Shown: positions 22,180-30,017 of the stretch, in pieces
Layout of the letters: each line of letters begins with the position of its first letter
Position numbering within the stretch: position 1 is the first letter of the stretch
Assembly: GCF_023371205.1 (NCBI RefSeq)
Contig: NZ_JAMCCO010000004.1
Coordinates: 1 to 42,015, forward strand
DNA from: Parvivirga hydrogeniphila
GTDB taxonomy: Bacteria; Actinomycetota; Coriobacteriia; Anaerosomatales; Anaerosomataceae
Length of the DNA stretch: 42,015 bases
Direction of reading: 5' to 3'
Notes under the pieces: generated by a model
Seen by the model: only the letters and a program-made list of their open reading frames with translations
Told to the model about the DNA's origin: nothing
The model's database searches: none
Program-made: the position numbers and the translations under genes

Positions 22180-23406
22180 ATGGCATCGCACGCAGCGCTC
22201 GTCCACTACCACGAGATCGGGCTGAAGGGCCACAACAAGCGCACCTTCGAGCGCAGGCTGCAAGAGAACCTCGCCTTCGCGCTCGGGTGGCCGGACGCTC
22301 GCCGCATCCGCATCGTGGCGAGCCGTCTCGTCGTGCCGTTGGAAGACGAGGATCCCGGAGCCGCCATCGAGCGTCTCGCGTCGGTGCCCGGGGTCGCGTT
22401 CGTGGCCGAGGCGCTCGTCGTGTCGCGCGAGCCGCGCGCGATGGAGGAAGCGGCGGTCGCGGCCGTGTCGCGAGCGGCGGCCGACGGCGCGCGCACATTC
22501 GCGATCAAGGCGCGCCGGTCTGCGACCGACCATCCCGAGCCGAGCGTCGAGATCGCCCGTCGGGTGGGGGAGCGGGTACGGCGTGAGACCGGGCTCGGAG
22601 TCGACCTCACGACCCCCGACGTCACCTGCCACATCGACGTCGTGCACGACCAGGCGTTCGTGTACGCGCGCAAGGTGCAAGGCCCCGGCGGGCTTCCGGC
22701 CGGGAGCGCAGGGCGTGTCGTGGCGCTGCTGTCGGCAGGCATCGACTCGCCCGTGGCGGCATGGCGCATCATCCGTCGTGGCGCGGTCGTCGTGGGCGTG
22801 CACTTCTCCGGACGCCCGCACACCGACGCGAGCTCCGAGGAAGCGGTGACGGAGATCGGGCGCGTGCTGGAGCGCACTGGCGGTCTCGGACGCATCTACG
22901 TCGTGCGCTTCGGCGACCTGCAGCGGGAGATCTCGCTTGCCGCGCCCCCGGACCTGCGGGTGCTGCTCTACCGGCGGCTCATGGTGCGCGTCGCGGAGCG
23001 CATCGCCGATGAGGAGCGCGCCAAAGCGCTCGTGACCGGCGAGTCGCTCGGGCAGGTCGCCTCGCAGACGCTCGAGAACATCGCGGCCATCGACGCCGTG
23101 GCGCGCCGGCCGGTGTTCCGTCCGCTCATCGGCAGCGACAAGCAGGAGATCGCGGCAGAAGCGCGCAGGATCGGCACGTTCGAGATCTCGACGCGCCCGC
23201 AGACGGACTGCTGTACGCTGTTCATGCCGCGCACGCCCGAGACGCACGCGCGCATCGAGGAGGTCGACGCTGCTGAATCTCTCCTTGAGGTCGAGCGTAT
23301 GGTGAGCGACGCCGTCTCCAGCATGCGGTGGATCGACTTCGCGAGCCCCGTGTACCGCGCTCCGCGCGCCTGGCCTTCGTCGGACGATGCGCGTTCTTAT
23401 CGTTGA
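22180..23406 (+). CDS. thiI: tRNA sulfurtransferase ThiI (4-thiouridine synthesis)
   Basis: It transfers sulfur to U8 of tRNA and, in many bacteria, to ThiS for thiamine. The 408-residue protein has an N-terminal ferredoxin-like/THUMP region (about 1-170) and a PP-loop pyrophosphatase domain. It lacks a C-terminal rhodanese domain, as in Gram-positives. The PP-loop reads SAGIDS (S185-S190) instead of the usual SGGIDS, a single Gly-to-Ala change. The catalytic region DCCTLFMP (D343, C344, C345) is present. The start ATG 22180 follows only a weak GGGGGC site. It overlaps the next gene by 20 bases. Confidence 0.92.
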   Translation: MASHAALVHYHEIGLKGHNKRTFERRLQENLAFALGWPDARRIRIVASRLVVPLEDEDPGAAIERLASVPGVAFVAEALVVSREPRAMEEAAVAAVSRAAADGARTFAIKARRSATDHPEPSVEIARRVGERVRRETGLGVDLTTPDVTCHIDVVHDQAFVYARKVQGPGGLPAGSAGRVVALLSAGIDSPVAAWRIIRRGAVVVGVHFSGRPHTDASSEEAVTEIGRVLERTGGLGRIYVVRFGDLQREISLAAPPDLRVLLYRRLMVRVAERIADEERAKALVTGESLGQVASQTLENIAAIDAVARRPVFRPLIGSDKQEIAAEARRIGTFEISTRPQTDCCTLFMPRTPETHARIEEVDAAESLLEVERMVSDAVSSMRWIDFASPVYRAPRAWPSSDDARSYR

Positions 23407-24478
23407 GCCGTACTTCGGCGGCTCGCACAAGGCCGTCTTGGACGCGCTCCTGCCTGAACTCGGGTGGGAGCACGACCTGCTCGCGTTGCCTGCGCGGAAG
23501 TGGAAGTGGCGGATGCGCGGCGCGGCGATCCTCATGGCCGAGGAGGTCGCGAGGCTGCACGCGTCCGGCGTGCGGTGGGACCTCGTGTACGCGAGCACGT
23601 TCGTGAACCTGCCGGAGCTCCTGGCGCTGTCGCGCCCCGCGCTCGACGGCGTGCCGAGCGTCGTGTACTTTCACGAGAACCAGCTCATGTACCCGGTGCG
23701 GCACGAGGCCGAGTGGGACTTCCAGTTCCCGCTCACGAACATCACGAGCGCGCTTGCAGCAGACGCGTGCCTGTTCACCACCCAGTGGCACCTTGACGGG
23801 TTCGTGGAGCGCATCGGGCCGTTCCTCAAGCAGTTCCCTGACTTCGTGCCACGCGGCGTGCCGGAGCGGATCGCCGCGAAGTCGGCCGTGCTCCCGCCGC
23901 CGTTCGACCCGCGTCCGTTCGACGCGCACGCGGCGCGCCGGGGCGAGCGCGTCCGCATCGTGTGGCCGCACCGGTGGGAGCACGACAAGGACCCGGAGGC
24001 GTTCTTCGCTGCCGTGCACGAGCTGGCCGCCGAGGGGCTCGACTTCGAGGTCGCGGTGGCAGGACAGGCGTTCCGCGACACGCGCGAGCAGGTCGAGCGC
24101 ATGGCCGCCGGTCTCGGATCGCGCCTGGCCGCTCTCGGCGAGCCTAAGGGCCGGGACGCGTATGCAGCGCTGCTCGCGAGCGCGGACGTTGCGGTGTCCA
24201 CCGCGCGCAACGAGTTCTTCGGGCTCGCGATGGTCGAGGCGTGCTACGCTGGATGCTGGCCCGTGGTGCCCGACCGGCTTGCGTACCCCGAGCTCTATCC
24301 GGCGGAGCACCGCTACGGCAGCCATGACGAGCTCGTGGCCCGGCTGCGCGCGCTCGTGCTCGACCGGCCGGCCCCAGGCGCCGCGCGGCGCATCGCCGAG
24401 CCGTTCACGGTGCAGCGGCTCGCGCCGGAGTACCGGAAGGTGTTCGAATCGGTGGCGGAACGAGGGAGCGTGCGATGA
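23387..24478 (+). CDS. DUF3524 glycosyltransferase, tRNA-queuosine mannosyltransferase-like
   Basis: The N-terminal DUF3524 domain (about 1-170; MRVLIVEPYFGGSHKA, VVYFHENQLMYPV) and C-terminal GT4 domain (EFFGLAMVEACYAGCWPVVPD, about 275-295) match the GTDC1/QTMAN family. Its animal member adds mannose to queuosine in tRNA-Asp. The 363-residue length fits. It overlaps thiI, a tRNA-modifying gene, which supports a tRNA substrate. I infer GDP-mannose or a related donor, but another glycosyl acceptor is possible. The downstream 24479-24536 stretch holds no supported gene. Confidence 0.8.
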   Translation: MRVLIVEPYFGGSHKAVLDALLPELGWEHDLLALPARKWKWRMRGAAILMAEEVARLHASGVRWDLVYASTFVNLPELLALSRPALDGVPSVVYFHENQLMYPVRHEAEWDFQFPLTNITSALAADACLFTTQWHLDGFVERIGPFLKQFPDFVPRGVPERIAAKSAVLPPPFDPRPFDAHAARRGERVRIVWPHRWEHDKDPEAFFAAVHELAAEGLDFEVAVAGQAFRDTREQVERMAAGLGSRLAALGEPKGRDAYAALLASADVAVSTARNEFFGLAMVEACYAGCWPVVPDRLAYPELYPAEHRYGSHDELVARLRALVLDRPAPGAARRIAEPFTVQRLAPEYRKVFESVAERGSVR

Positions 24479-24536
24479 CGGGCCCGGAACTGCAGGCGTT
24501 CCCGCTGAGCGACGCGGGCGACCGAAGGAGCGCGTG

Positions 24537-24857
24537 ATGATGCAGACCTCGTGGGCGGACCTTCCGACAGCGGTGCGAGCGGCGTTCGTCGTGCTCGGCG
24601 CGGTGCAGATCGGCGTGGAGGCGGCGGCGCTCATCGTGCTCGCGCGCACACCTGCGGAGCGCATCAGGCTGGGCAAGAAGTGGCCGTGGGTGCTCATCAT
24701 CCTGTTCGTGAACCTCATCGGAGCCGTCGTGTTCCTGGCCGTCGGGCGGACTCCCGAGGTCGCTGCAAAGGAGCCTGGCGCTGGCGTGGCCGGCGAGACG
24801 ATGGCGCGCGCAGCCAAGATGCTCTACGGGAGCGGCGAGGCGAGCGATGACGACTGA
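24537..24857 (+). CDS. PLDc_N-type two-helix membrane protein
   Basis: This 106-residue protein has two hydrophobic helices (about 13-31 and 44-63) with the family-like KKWPWVLIILFVNLIGAVVFLAVGR segment, typical of the PLDc_N domain found in small membrane proteins beside ABC exporters. The polar tail is of unknown role. ATG 24537 follows AAGGAG; an adjacent ATG at 24540 is an alternative. It overlaps the ABC ATPase by 11 bases, so it probably assists or regulates that transporter. Confidence 0.8.
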   Translation: MMQTSWADLPTAVRAAFVVLGAVQIGVEAAALIVLARTPAERIRLGKKWPWVLIILFVNLIGAVVFLAVGRTPEVAAKEPGAGVAGETMARAAKMLYGSGEASDDD

Positions 24858-25773
24858 TGCCGCCGTCGAGCTTGCTGGTGTGACGAAGCGCTTCGGCGAC
24901 GTCGTGGCGCTCGATCGCGTGGACCTTCGCGTCCCGAGCGGGGTCATCTTCGGCTTCCTCGGCCCGAACGGCGCAGGCAAGACGACGACGATCCGGCTGC
25001 TCACGGGGCTTGCGCGCCCCACTTCAGGCGAGGTGCGGGTGCTCGGCCGCGAGGTGACGAGCGCAGGCTTCGAGGTGTCGTCGCGCGTCGGGTACCTGCC
25101 GGACGTGCCGGCCTTCTACGAGTGGATGACGGGGGAGGAGTACCTCGCGTTCGTGGCGTCGCTCTTCGGCCTTGAAAGCAGCGTCGCGAAAAAGCGCGCC
25201 GGCGTGCTTCTGGAGGCCGCCGGGCTTGCCGGCGTCCGCACGCGCATCGGCGGCTACTCGCGCGGCATGAAGCAGCGGCTCGGCATCGCTCAGGCGCTCA
25301 TGAACGCTCCTGCGCTGCTCGTCCTCGACGAACCGACCTCGGCGCTCGACCCCATCGGCCGCAAGGAGGTCCTCGACATGATCGAGGCGCTCGCGGGCAA
25401 GGCGACGGTGTTCTTCTCGACGCACATCCTTTCGGATGCCGAGCGAGTGTGCGATGAGGTCGCGATCCTCGACCGGGGACGCGTCGTCGCGAACGCGAGC
25501 GTCGACGAGATCCGGTCGCGTGCGGGCCGGAAGGTTGCGCTCGAAGTCGCGGGCGACGTCGAGCGCGTCGAGCGAGCGGTGGCAGCGGCGGCGTGGTGCC
25601 GCGGCGTCACGCGCATTGGCGCGCGCATCGAGGCGGCCGTGAGCGACCCGGGGTCCGCGCAGCGCGACGTGCCCGCGATCGTGGCGGCAGCAGGCGCCGG
25701 TCTCGTGCGCTTCGAGACCGTCGAGCCCACGCTCGAAGACGTGTTCGTCGAGCTCGTGGAAAGAGCGTCGTGA
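24847..25773 (+). CDS. ABC transporter ATP-binding protein
   Basis: This 308-residue ATPase powers the adjacent permease. It has Walker A (GPNGAGKTTT, about 39-48), the signature loop YSRGMKQRLG (about 138-147), Walker B (LLVLDEPTSALDP, about 158-170) and the switch His (STHILSDAE). The C-terminal ~90 residues form the extra domain seen in NatA/CcmA-type exporters. It overlaps the permease start (TGATG). Confidence 0.93.
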   Translation: MTTDAAVELAGVTKRFGDVVALDRVDLRVPSGVIFGFLGPNGAGKTTTIRLLTGLARPTSGEVRVLGREVTSAGFEVSSRVGYLPDVPAFYEWMTGEEYLAFVASLFGLESSVAKKRAGVLLEAAGLAGVRTRIGGYSRGMKQRLGIAQALMNAPALLVLDEPTSALDPIGRKEVLDMIEALAGKATVFFSTHILSDAERVCDEVAILDRGRVVANASVDEIRSRAGRKVALEVAGDVERVERAVAAAAWCRGVTRIGARIEAAVSDPGSAQRDVPAIVAAAGAGLVRFETVEPTLEDVFVELVERAS

Positions 25774-26540
25774 TGCGGGGGTTCCGGCCGTTCTTCCTCA
25801 AGGAGCTCCGCGAGATCGCGCGCACCTGGCGCATCTGGGTGCTGCCGTCGATCGTCGTGGTGTTCGCGCTCACGGGTCCCGTGCTCGCCAAGGTCATGCC
25901 GGAGATCCTGCGATCGATGTCGAGCGAGCAGCTCGGCGGCGCCGTCATCCGCCTGCCGGAACCGACCTGGAAGGACGCCTACGCGCAGTGGGTGAAGAAC
26001 CTCACCCAGATCGTCACCTTCGCGCTCGTGATCATGCTCGGCGGGACGGTGGCCTCGGAGGTGCGGTCAGGCACAGCGATCATGGTGCTCACGAAGCCCG
26101 TCTCACGCCCCGCGTTCGTGCTCGCGAAGGCCGCTGCGAACGCCGTGCTCGTGACGGCCACGACGCTCCTCGGCGCTGCGGCCACCTGGGCCGTGACGCT
26201 CGCCGTGTTCGGCGAGGCTCCGCTGCGGCCGATCGTGCAGCCGACGGCGGCGTGGCTCGCGTGGGCGCTCTTCCTCGTGGCGGTGATGACGCTCGCGTCT
26301 GTGCTTGTGCAAAGCCCGAGCGGCGCGGCCGGCGTCGGAATCGGCGTCTACGCCGCCATCAGCATCGCGTCGCTCTCGCGCTGGGCGGTCGAGCACACCC
26401 CCGCAGGGCTCATCGGCGCCCCGGGCGCGCTGCTCGCAGGCGATCGTCCGCCGCTTTCGTGGCCGCTTGCGGCCGCAGCGCTCCTCTCGGCAGCAGCGCT
26501 CGGCGCGGCCGCCGCTCTGTTCGCTCATAAGGAGCTGTAG
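25773..26540 (+). CDS. ABC transporter permease (ABC-2 type)
   Basis: This 255-residue protein has six hydrophobic segments (about 22-42, 82-100, 122-145, 160-182, 190-205 and 230-250) and an N-terminal FFLKELREI-like motif typical of ABC-2 exporters that carry lipids, antibiotics or cell-surface components. The substrate is not evident. ATG 25773 overlaps the ATPase stop. Its stop lies 23 bases from the convergent rubrerythrin stop, with no convincing terminator between them. Confidence 0.88.
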   Translation: MRGFRPFFLKELREIARTWRIWVLPSIVVVFALTGPVLAKVMPEILRSMSSEQLGGAVIRLPEPTWKDAYAQWVKNLTQIVTFALVIMLGGTVASEVRSGTAIMVLTKPVSRPAFVLAKAAANAVLVTATTLLGAAATWAVTLAVFGEAPLRPIVQPTAAWLAWALFLVAVMTLASVLVQSPSGAAGVGIGVYAAISIASLSRWAVEHTPAGLIGAPGALLAGDRPPLSWPLAAAALLSAAALGAAAALFAHKEL

Positions 26541-26563
26541 CCGAGGCTCCGGCCCGCGGCGGC

Positions 26564-27100
26564 CTACAGGTACTGCTTCGCGAGCTCGTCGAGCGTGATG
26601 TGGTCGGCCTCCACGGCGCTCACCGCGTCCCAGACCTCCTTCAGCCGGGGGTTCGTCGCACGCTCGGCGAAGGTCGCGTACAGCGAGCTCGCGCGGTTCT
26701 CGCGGCGCAACGACTCTTCGATGTCGCTCGCCCACGAACCGGTGGTCTCGCCTGGCACCGTGAGGTCCTCGGGCTTGGGGACGCCGGCGAGCTTGCAGAA
26801 CAGCGAGCAGTGCTCCGCCTCGATGCGCGCCAGACGCTTGTAGGCCGACCGGAGCGTGTCGTTGTCCTTGCGCTCGGCCATGCCGAGGTAGAAGCGGGTG
26901 TTGGAGCGCTCGAGCTCGATCGAGGCCTCGAGGTCGGCCCGCTCGACTTCGGTGAGCGCAACCGCGTTGATGGCCGGGTCGTACTTCTCGGGCGCCTCCA
27001 GGTACTCCTTGTGCGCACCGCAGAACGGGCAGTTCTCGGGCGCCTCGTACCCGAGGTAGGTCTCGCCGCAGATGCGGCAGCGGTACATCTTCAGCTGCAT
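26564..27100 (-). CDS. Rubrerythrin with N-terminal rubredoxin domain
   Basis: It reduces peroxide in anaerobes at a di-iron centre. The 178-residue protein has the rubredoxin-type cysteines C8-x2-C11 and C24-x2-C27 at the N-terminus (reverse rubrerythrin order), then a ferritin-like four-helix domain with ExxH motifs (EAEH and EADH) and other metal-ligand Glu residues. The ATG at 27100 has AAAGGAG upstream. It is 17 bases downstream of the DJ-1 gene on the same strand, forming a small oxidative-stress operon. Confidence 0.92.
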   Translation of the reverse strand: MQLKMYRCRICGETYLGYEAPENCPFCGAHKEYLEAPEKYDPAINAVALTEVERADLEASIELERSNTRFYLGMAERKDNDTLRSAYKRLARIEAEHCSLFCKLAGVPKPEDLTVPGETTGSWASDIEESLRRENRASSLYATFAERATNPRLKEVWDAVSAVEADHITLDELAKQYL

Positions 27101-27117
27101 CGTCGCTCCTTTCGGTC

Positions 27118-27627
27118 TTACAGGCCCAGTGCGTCGGCGACGGCCTCACCGAACGCTCGCGCGGCGTCCGGGCCGTTGGCGGTGATGATGCGCCCGTCGA
27201 CCTCGACCGGGCCGTCGGACCACGTCGCGCCGTGTGCGACGAGGTCGTCTTTCTGCGTCGGGTAGGCGGTCGCTCGCCTGCCGCGGAGCAGCCCCGCGTG
27301 CGCGAGCGTGCTCGGCGCGATACAGATGGCTGCCACCACCCCGCCGCGCTGCGCGATGCTGCGGGCGAGCTCGTGCGCGCGCTCGTCGTCGAAGTAGACC
27401 GCCGAGCCCGCTCCGCCCACGAAGAGCACGGCGTCGAACTCTTCGGGGTCGACCTCGCCGATCGCCGCGTCGGCTTGCGCTTTCGCGCCGAACCGGCCGA
27501 TGCACTCGCCAGCGTGCGTGCTCGCGGTGACGACCTCGGCGCCGCGCGCACGGAGCACCTCGCGCGGGTGCTCGTACTCCTCGTCGCGGAACTGCTGCGG
27601 CGCGACCACCATGACAACGCGCTTCAT
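27118..27627 (-). CDS. DJ-1/PfpI family protein
   Basis: This 169-residue protein has the nucleophile elbow AAICIAP (C102) and the N-terminal VMVVAPQQFRDEEY with the conserved Glu. Families include glyoxalases and stress chaperones; the specific activity is not readable here. Start ATG 27627 has GGAGGG upstream. It leads the operon with rubrerythrin, which suggests a stress role. It is divergent from the GGDEF gene across 84 bases that contain TATAGTAT-like AT-rich sequence near 27661, a likely bidirectional promoter zone. Confidence 0.88.
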   Translation of the reverse strand: MKRVVMVVAPQQFRDEEYEHPREVLRARGAEVVTASTHAGECIGRFGAKAQADAAIGEVDPEEFDAVLFVGGAGSAVYFDDERAHELARSIAQRGGVVAAICIAPSTLAHAGLLRGRRATAYPTQKDDLVAHGATWSDGPVEVDGRIITANGPDAARAFGEAVADALGL

Positions 27628-27711
27628 CGTGCCCTCCAAAGCCCTTGTCCTCGTGTACGCTATAGTATGGCACGGCTCTGACACGCTCGTTCGACCGACG
27701 AAAGGCGGCGA

Positions 27712-29868
27712 ATGGACGCTGAGGCGACCGCAGCGCAGCGCCCAGAGGCGCGCACGGCATCTGTGCGGCCGATAGCGCCGCTCGTCGCCCTGTGGCTCCT
27801 GCTCGCCGGCACCTATCTCGTGCTGAGCGTGTCCGCTCCGGACCAGCGCCTCGAACCCGTGCGTCAGGCCGCGTACCTGCTGCCGTTCTGGGCGGCCGGG
27901 ATCTCGTCGGTCCTCATCGCGCTCAAGGCGGCCGCGCATGAGCGTCGGCTGCTGCGCGCGCTCGCTGCAGCGATCGTGCTCGTCGCGACGAGCGAGACGC
28001 TCGTGAGCGCGCGCGTCGTGCTCGGCGCGCGCATCGAGTCCGGATGGCCTGTCGCTGCCGAGGTCCTCACGGTGGCAGCGGCCGTCATGATGATCGCTGC
28101 GCTCGCCCGCGCCGCCGACCTGCGCGCGTACAGCACGCTCGCTCGGGTGCGGCACGGCATCGACGCGGTCGGTGTGGCGCTTTCCGTGGTCGCGGTCGTG
28201 CTCGTGCTCGTCGTCGTCCCGCTCTCCCGCGAGGGCGTCTTCACGTGCGCGCAAGGCGTCGCTGCTGCGGCGTACAGCGGTCTCGGGGCGCTGCTCCTCA
28301 TCTCCGTCGCCGCGAACTTCGGGCTCGATGTCGCCTCCTCGCCCGAGCCGTGGTTCCGACGGGTGCTCGGCGGTCTGTGGGTGTATGCGCTGGCGACGAC
28401 GCTCTGGCCCGCGTGGCTGTACGGAACCATGGTTCGGCAGACGAGCGCGTGGGACGCCGCCATCGAGGTCGCGTGGATGTCAGGCATGTCGCTCGCATTC
28501 GCTGGCATGCTGGCGCGGCTGCACGAAGGGGTGCGACCGTCCGCTAGCGTGCTGCCGCTGCCGCAGCGGATGCCGCGGTCGCACGTGGCGGTGGCGGCCG
28601 CGATCCCGCTCGGCCTCACCGCTTCGGTGGTTTTCTCGATAGCGGCTGGTGCGACGAGCGTGCCTGACGGCTACCGCGGCCCGCTGTTCGTGCTCGGCGG
28701 CGCGATCGCTGCTGTCGTGGCAGTGCGGCAGGCGCTCGCCGTGCTTGAGAACCGGCGGCTGCTCACGATGCTCTCGACAGACCCGGTGACCGGCCTGCTC
28801 GCGTACCGGCCGTTCCAGGACGCGCTTCAGACCGAGCTCGACATCGCCGATCGCAACGGCGGCACCGTCGCGCTCGTGATGTTCGACATCGACGGCTTCA
28901 GGGGCCTGAACGAGGAGTGCGGGCACGAAGCGGGCGACGCGGCCCTCAAGGCGGCGGGCGATGCTATCGCGTGCGCCGTGCGCTCTTCAGACGTCGTCGG
29001 ACGGCTCGGCGGCGACGAGTTCGCCGTGATCATGGGCGGAGCGTCGCTCGAGAACGCCGAACGCTTCGTTGTGCGCGCGCTCTCGGAGATCCGTGCCGTG
29101 AAAGGGCCGTCAGGCGCACCGCTGCAGGCGACTGCGGGCATCGCGCTGTACCCGGTGCACGCGGGGGGCCGTGGCGAGCTCATGCGCTGTGCTGCAGGCT
29201 CGCTCTTCTGGGCGAAGCGGCACGACCGGGGCGGATTCGCCGTGTACGACCCGAAGGTCATCACCGCCCTCGACGCCAAAGACGAGATCGAGCACCTCGA
29301 GGTCGAGACCCAGGTGCGCGCCGTGCGCGCGCTCGCGGTCGCGGTCGATGCGCGCGATGCGGCCACCCAGTTCCACTCAAAGAACGTCGCGCTGCTTGCG
29401 ACCGAGCTCGGGCGCGAGCTCGGGCTGCCGCATGAGCACGTCAGGCGGTTGGAGATCGCCGCGCTTTTGCACGACGTCGGCAAGATCGGCGTGTCTGATC
29501 GGGTGCTGCGCAAACGAGGTCCGCTCACGGCCGCCGAGGTCATGCACGTGCGCGAGCACCCCGTTCTCGGCGAGCGCATCGTGCGATCGAGCGGGTTCGA
29601 CGACGTCGCGCCGTGGGTGCGGCACCACCACGAGCGGTACGACGGTACGGGCTATCCCGACGGACTGCGCGGTGAGCGCATCCCGTTCGAGGCGCGACTG
29701 CTCGCGGTGTGCGATGCGTTCGACGCGATGACCTCCGAGCGTCCGTACCGCTTCGCGATGTCGCCTTCTGCGGCGCTGCACGAGATCGACTGCTGCATCG
29801 GCTCGCAGTTCGACCCGGAGATCGCCGAAGCGTTCATCGCGCTCATGGGTCGCAAGACGCCGATGTGA
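27712..29868 (+). CDS. Membrane GGDEF and HD-GYP protein (c-di-GMP synthesis and hydrolysis)
   Basis: This 718-residue protein has about ten N-terminal hydrophobic helices (about 20-345), a GGDEF diguanylate cyclase domain (GGDEF at 433-437, preceded by the inhibitory site RSSD, 424-427, five residues before) and an HD-GYP phosphodiesterase domain (H587-D588 in HDVGKIG, G647-Y648-P649 in HHERYDGTGYP). Both catalytic motifs and the feedback I-site are intact, so it could make or destroy c-di-GMP or GTP-derived messengers. The membrane part may be a sensor. GAAAGG precedes ATG 27712. Confidence 0.93.
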   Translation: MDAEATAAQRPEARTASVRPIAPLVALWLLLAGTYLVLSVSAPDQRLEPVRQAAYLLPFWAAGISSVLIALKAAAHERRLLRALAAAIVLVATSETLVSARVVLGARIESGWPVAAEVLTVAAAVMMIAALARAADLRAYSTLARVRHGIDAVGVALSVVAVVLVLVVVPLSREGVFTCAQGVAAAAYSGLGALLLISVAANFGLDVASSPEPWFRRVLGGLWVYALATTLWPAWLYGTMVRQTSAWDAAIEVAWMSGMSLAFAGMLARLHEGVRPSASVLPLPQRMPRSHVAVAAAIPLGLTASVVFSIAAGATSVPDGYRGPLFVLGGAIAAVVAVRQALAVLENRRLLTMLSTDPVTGLLAYRPFQDALQTELDIADRNGGTVALVMFDIDGFRGLNEECGHEAGDAALKAAGDAIACAVRSSDVVGRLGGDEFAVIMGGASLENAERFVVRALSEIRAVKGPSGAPLQATAGIALYPVHAGGRGELMRCAAGSLFWAKRHDRGGFAVYDPKVITALDAKDEIEHLEVETQVRAVRALAVAVDARDAATQFHSKNVALLATELGRELGLPHEHVRRLEIAALLHDVGKIGVSDRVLRKRGPLTAAEVMHVREHPVLGERIVRSSGFDDVAPWVRHHHERYDGTGYPDGLRGERIPFEARLLAVCDAFDAMTSERPYRFAMSPSAALHEIDCCIGSQFDPEIAEAFIALMGRKTPM

Positions 29869-29881
29869 TGTGGAAAAAGAG

Positions 29882-29909
29882 CGTGCCGGCCGAGGGGAGG
29901 GCCGGCACG
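29882..29909. other. Perfect 10-bp hairpin after the GGDEF/HD-GYP gene
   Basis: CGTGCCGGCC pairs with GGCCGGCACG around the loop GAGGGGAG. No U-tract follows on the plus strand, but on the minus strand it is followed by CTCTTTTTCC, so it looks like a terminator for leftward transcription. It is the first of two adjacent hairpins. Confidence 0.5.
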
Positions 29910-29914
29910 AAGGA

Positions 29915-29940
29915 GTGTCAGCTGAGGGGGATGCTGACAC
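29915..29940. other. Second hairpin with a G-rich loop
   Basis: GTGTCAGC pairs with GCTGACAC around the loop TGAGGGGGAT. It lies 5 bases after the first hairpin and about 78 bases before the next gene. Both loops contain GGGGA. Confidence 0.45.
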
Positions 29941-30017
29941 ACACAAGAAACGCTCGCGTCGGGCGCGAGGTTACGGGTGCGGGCGAAAATGCGTTGCACG
30001 AGCACGGAGGAGGAACG

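Noticed and set aside
24475..24536. A 19-codon open frame overlapping the end of the glycosyltransferase gene
   Set aside because: It ends just before the PLDc_N gene, has no ribosome site of its own and shows no recognisable sequence.
26541..26563. A possible terminator between the convergent ABC permease and rubrerythrin genes
   Set aside because: The GC-rich 23 bases form only a weak stem and lack a T-tract.
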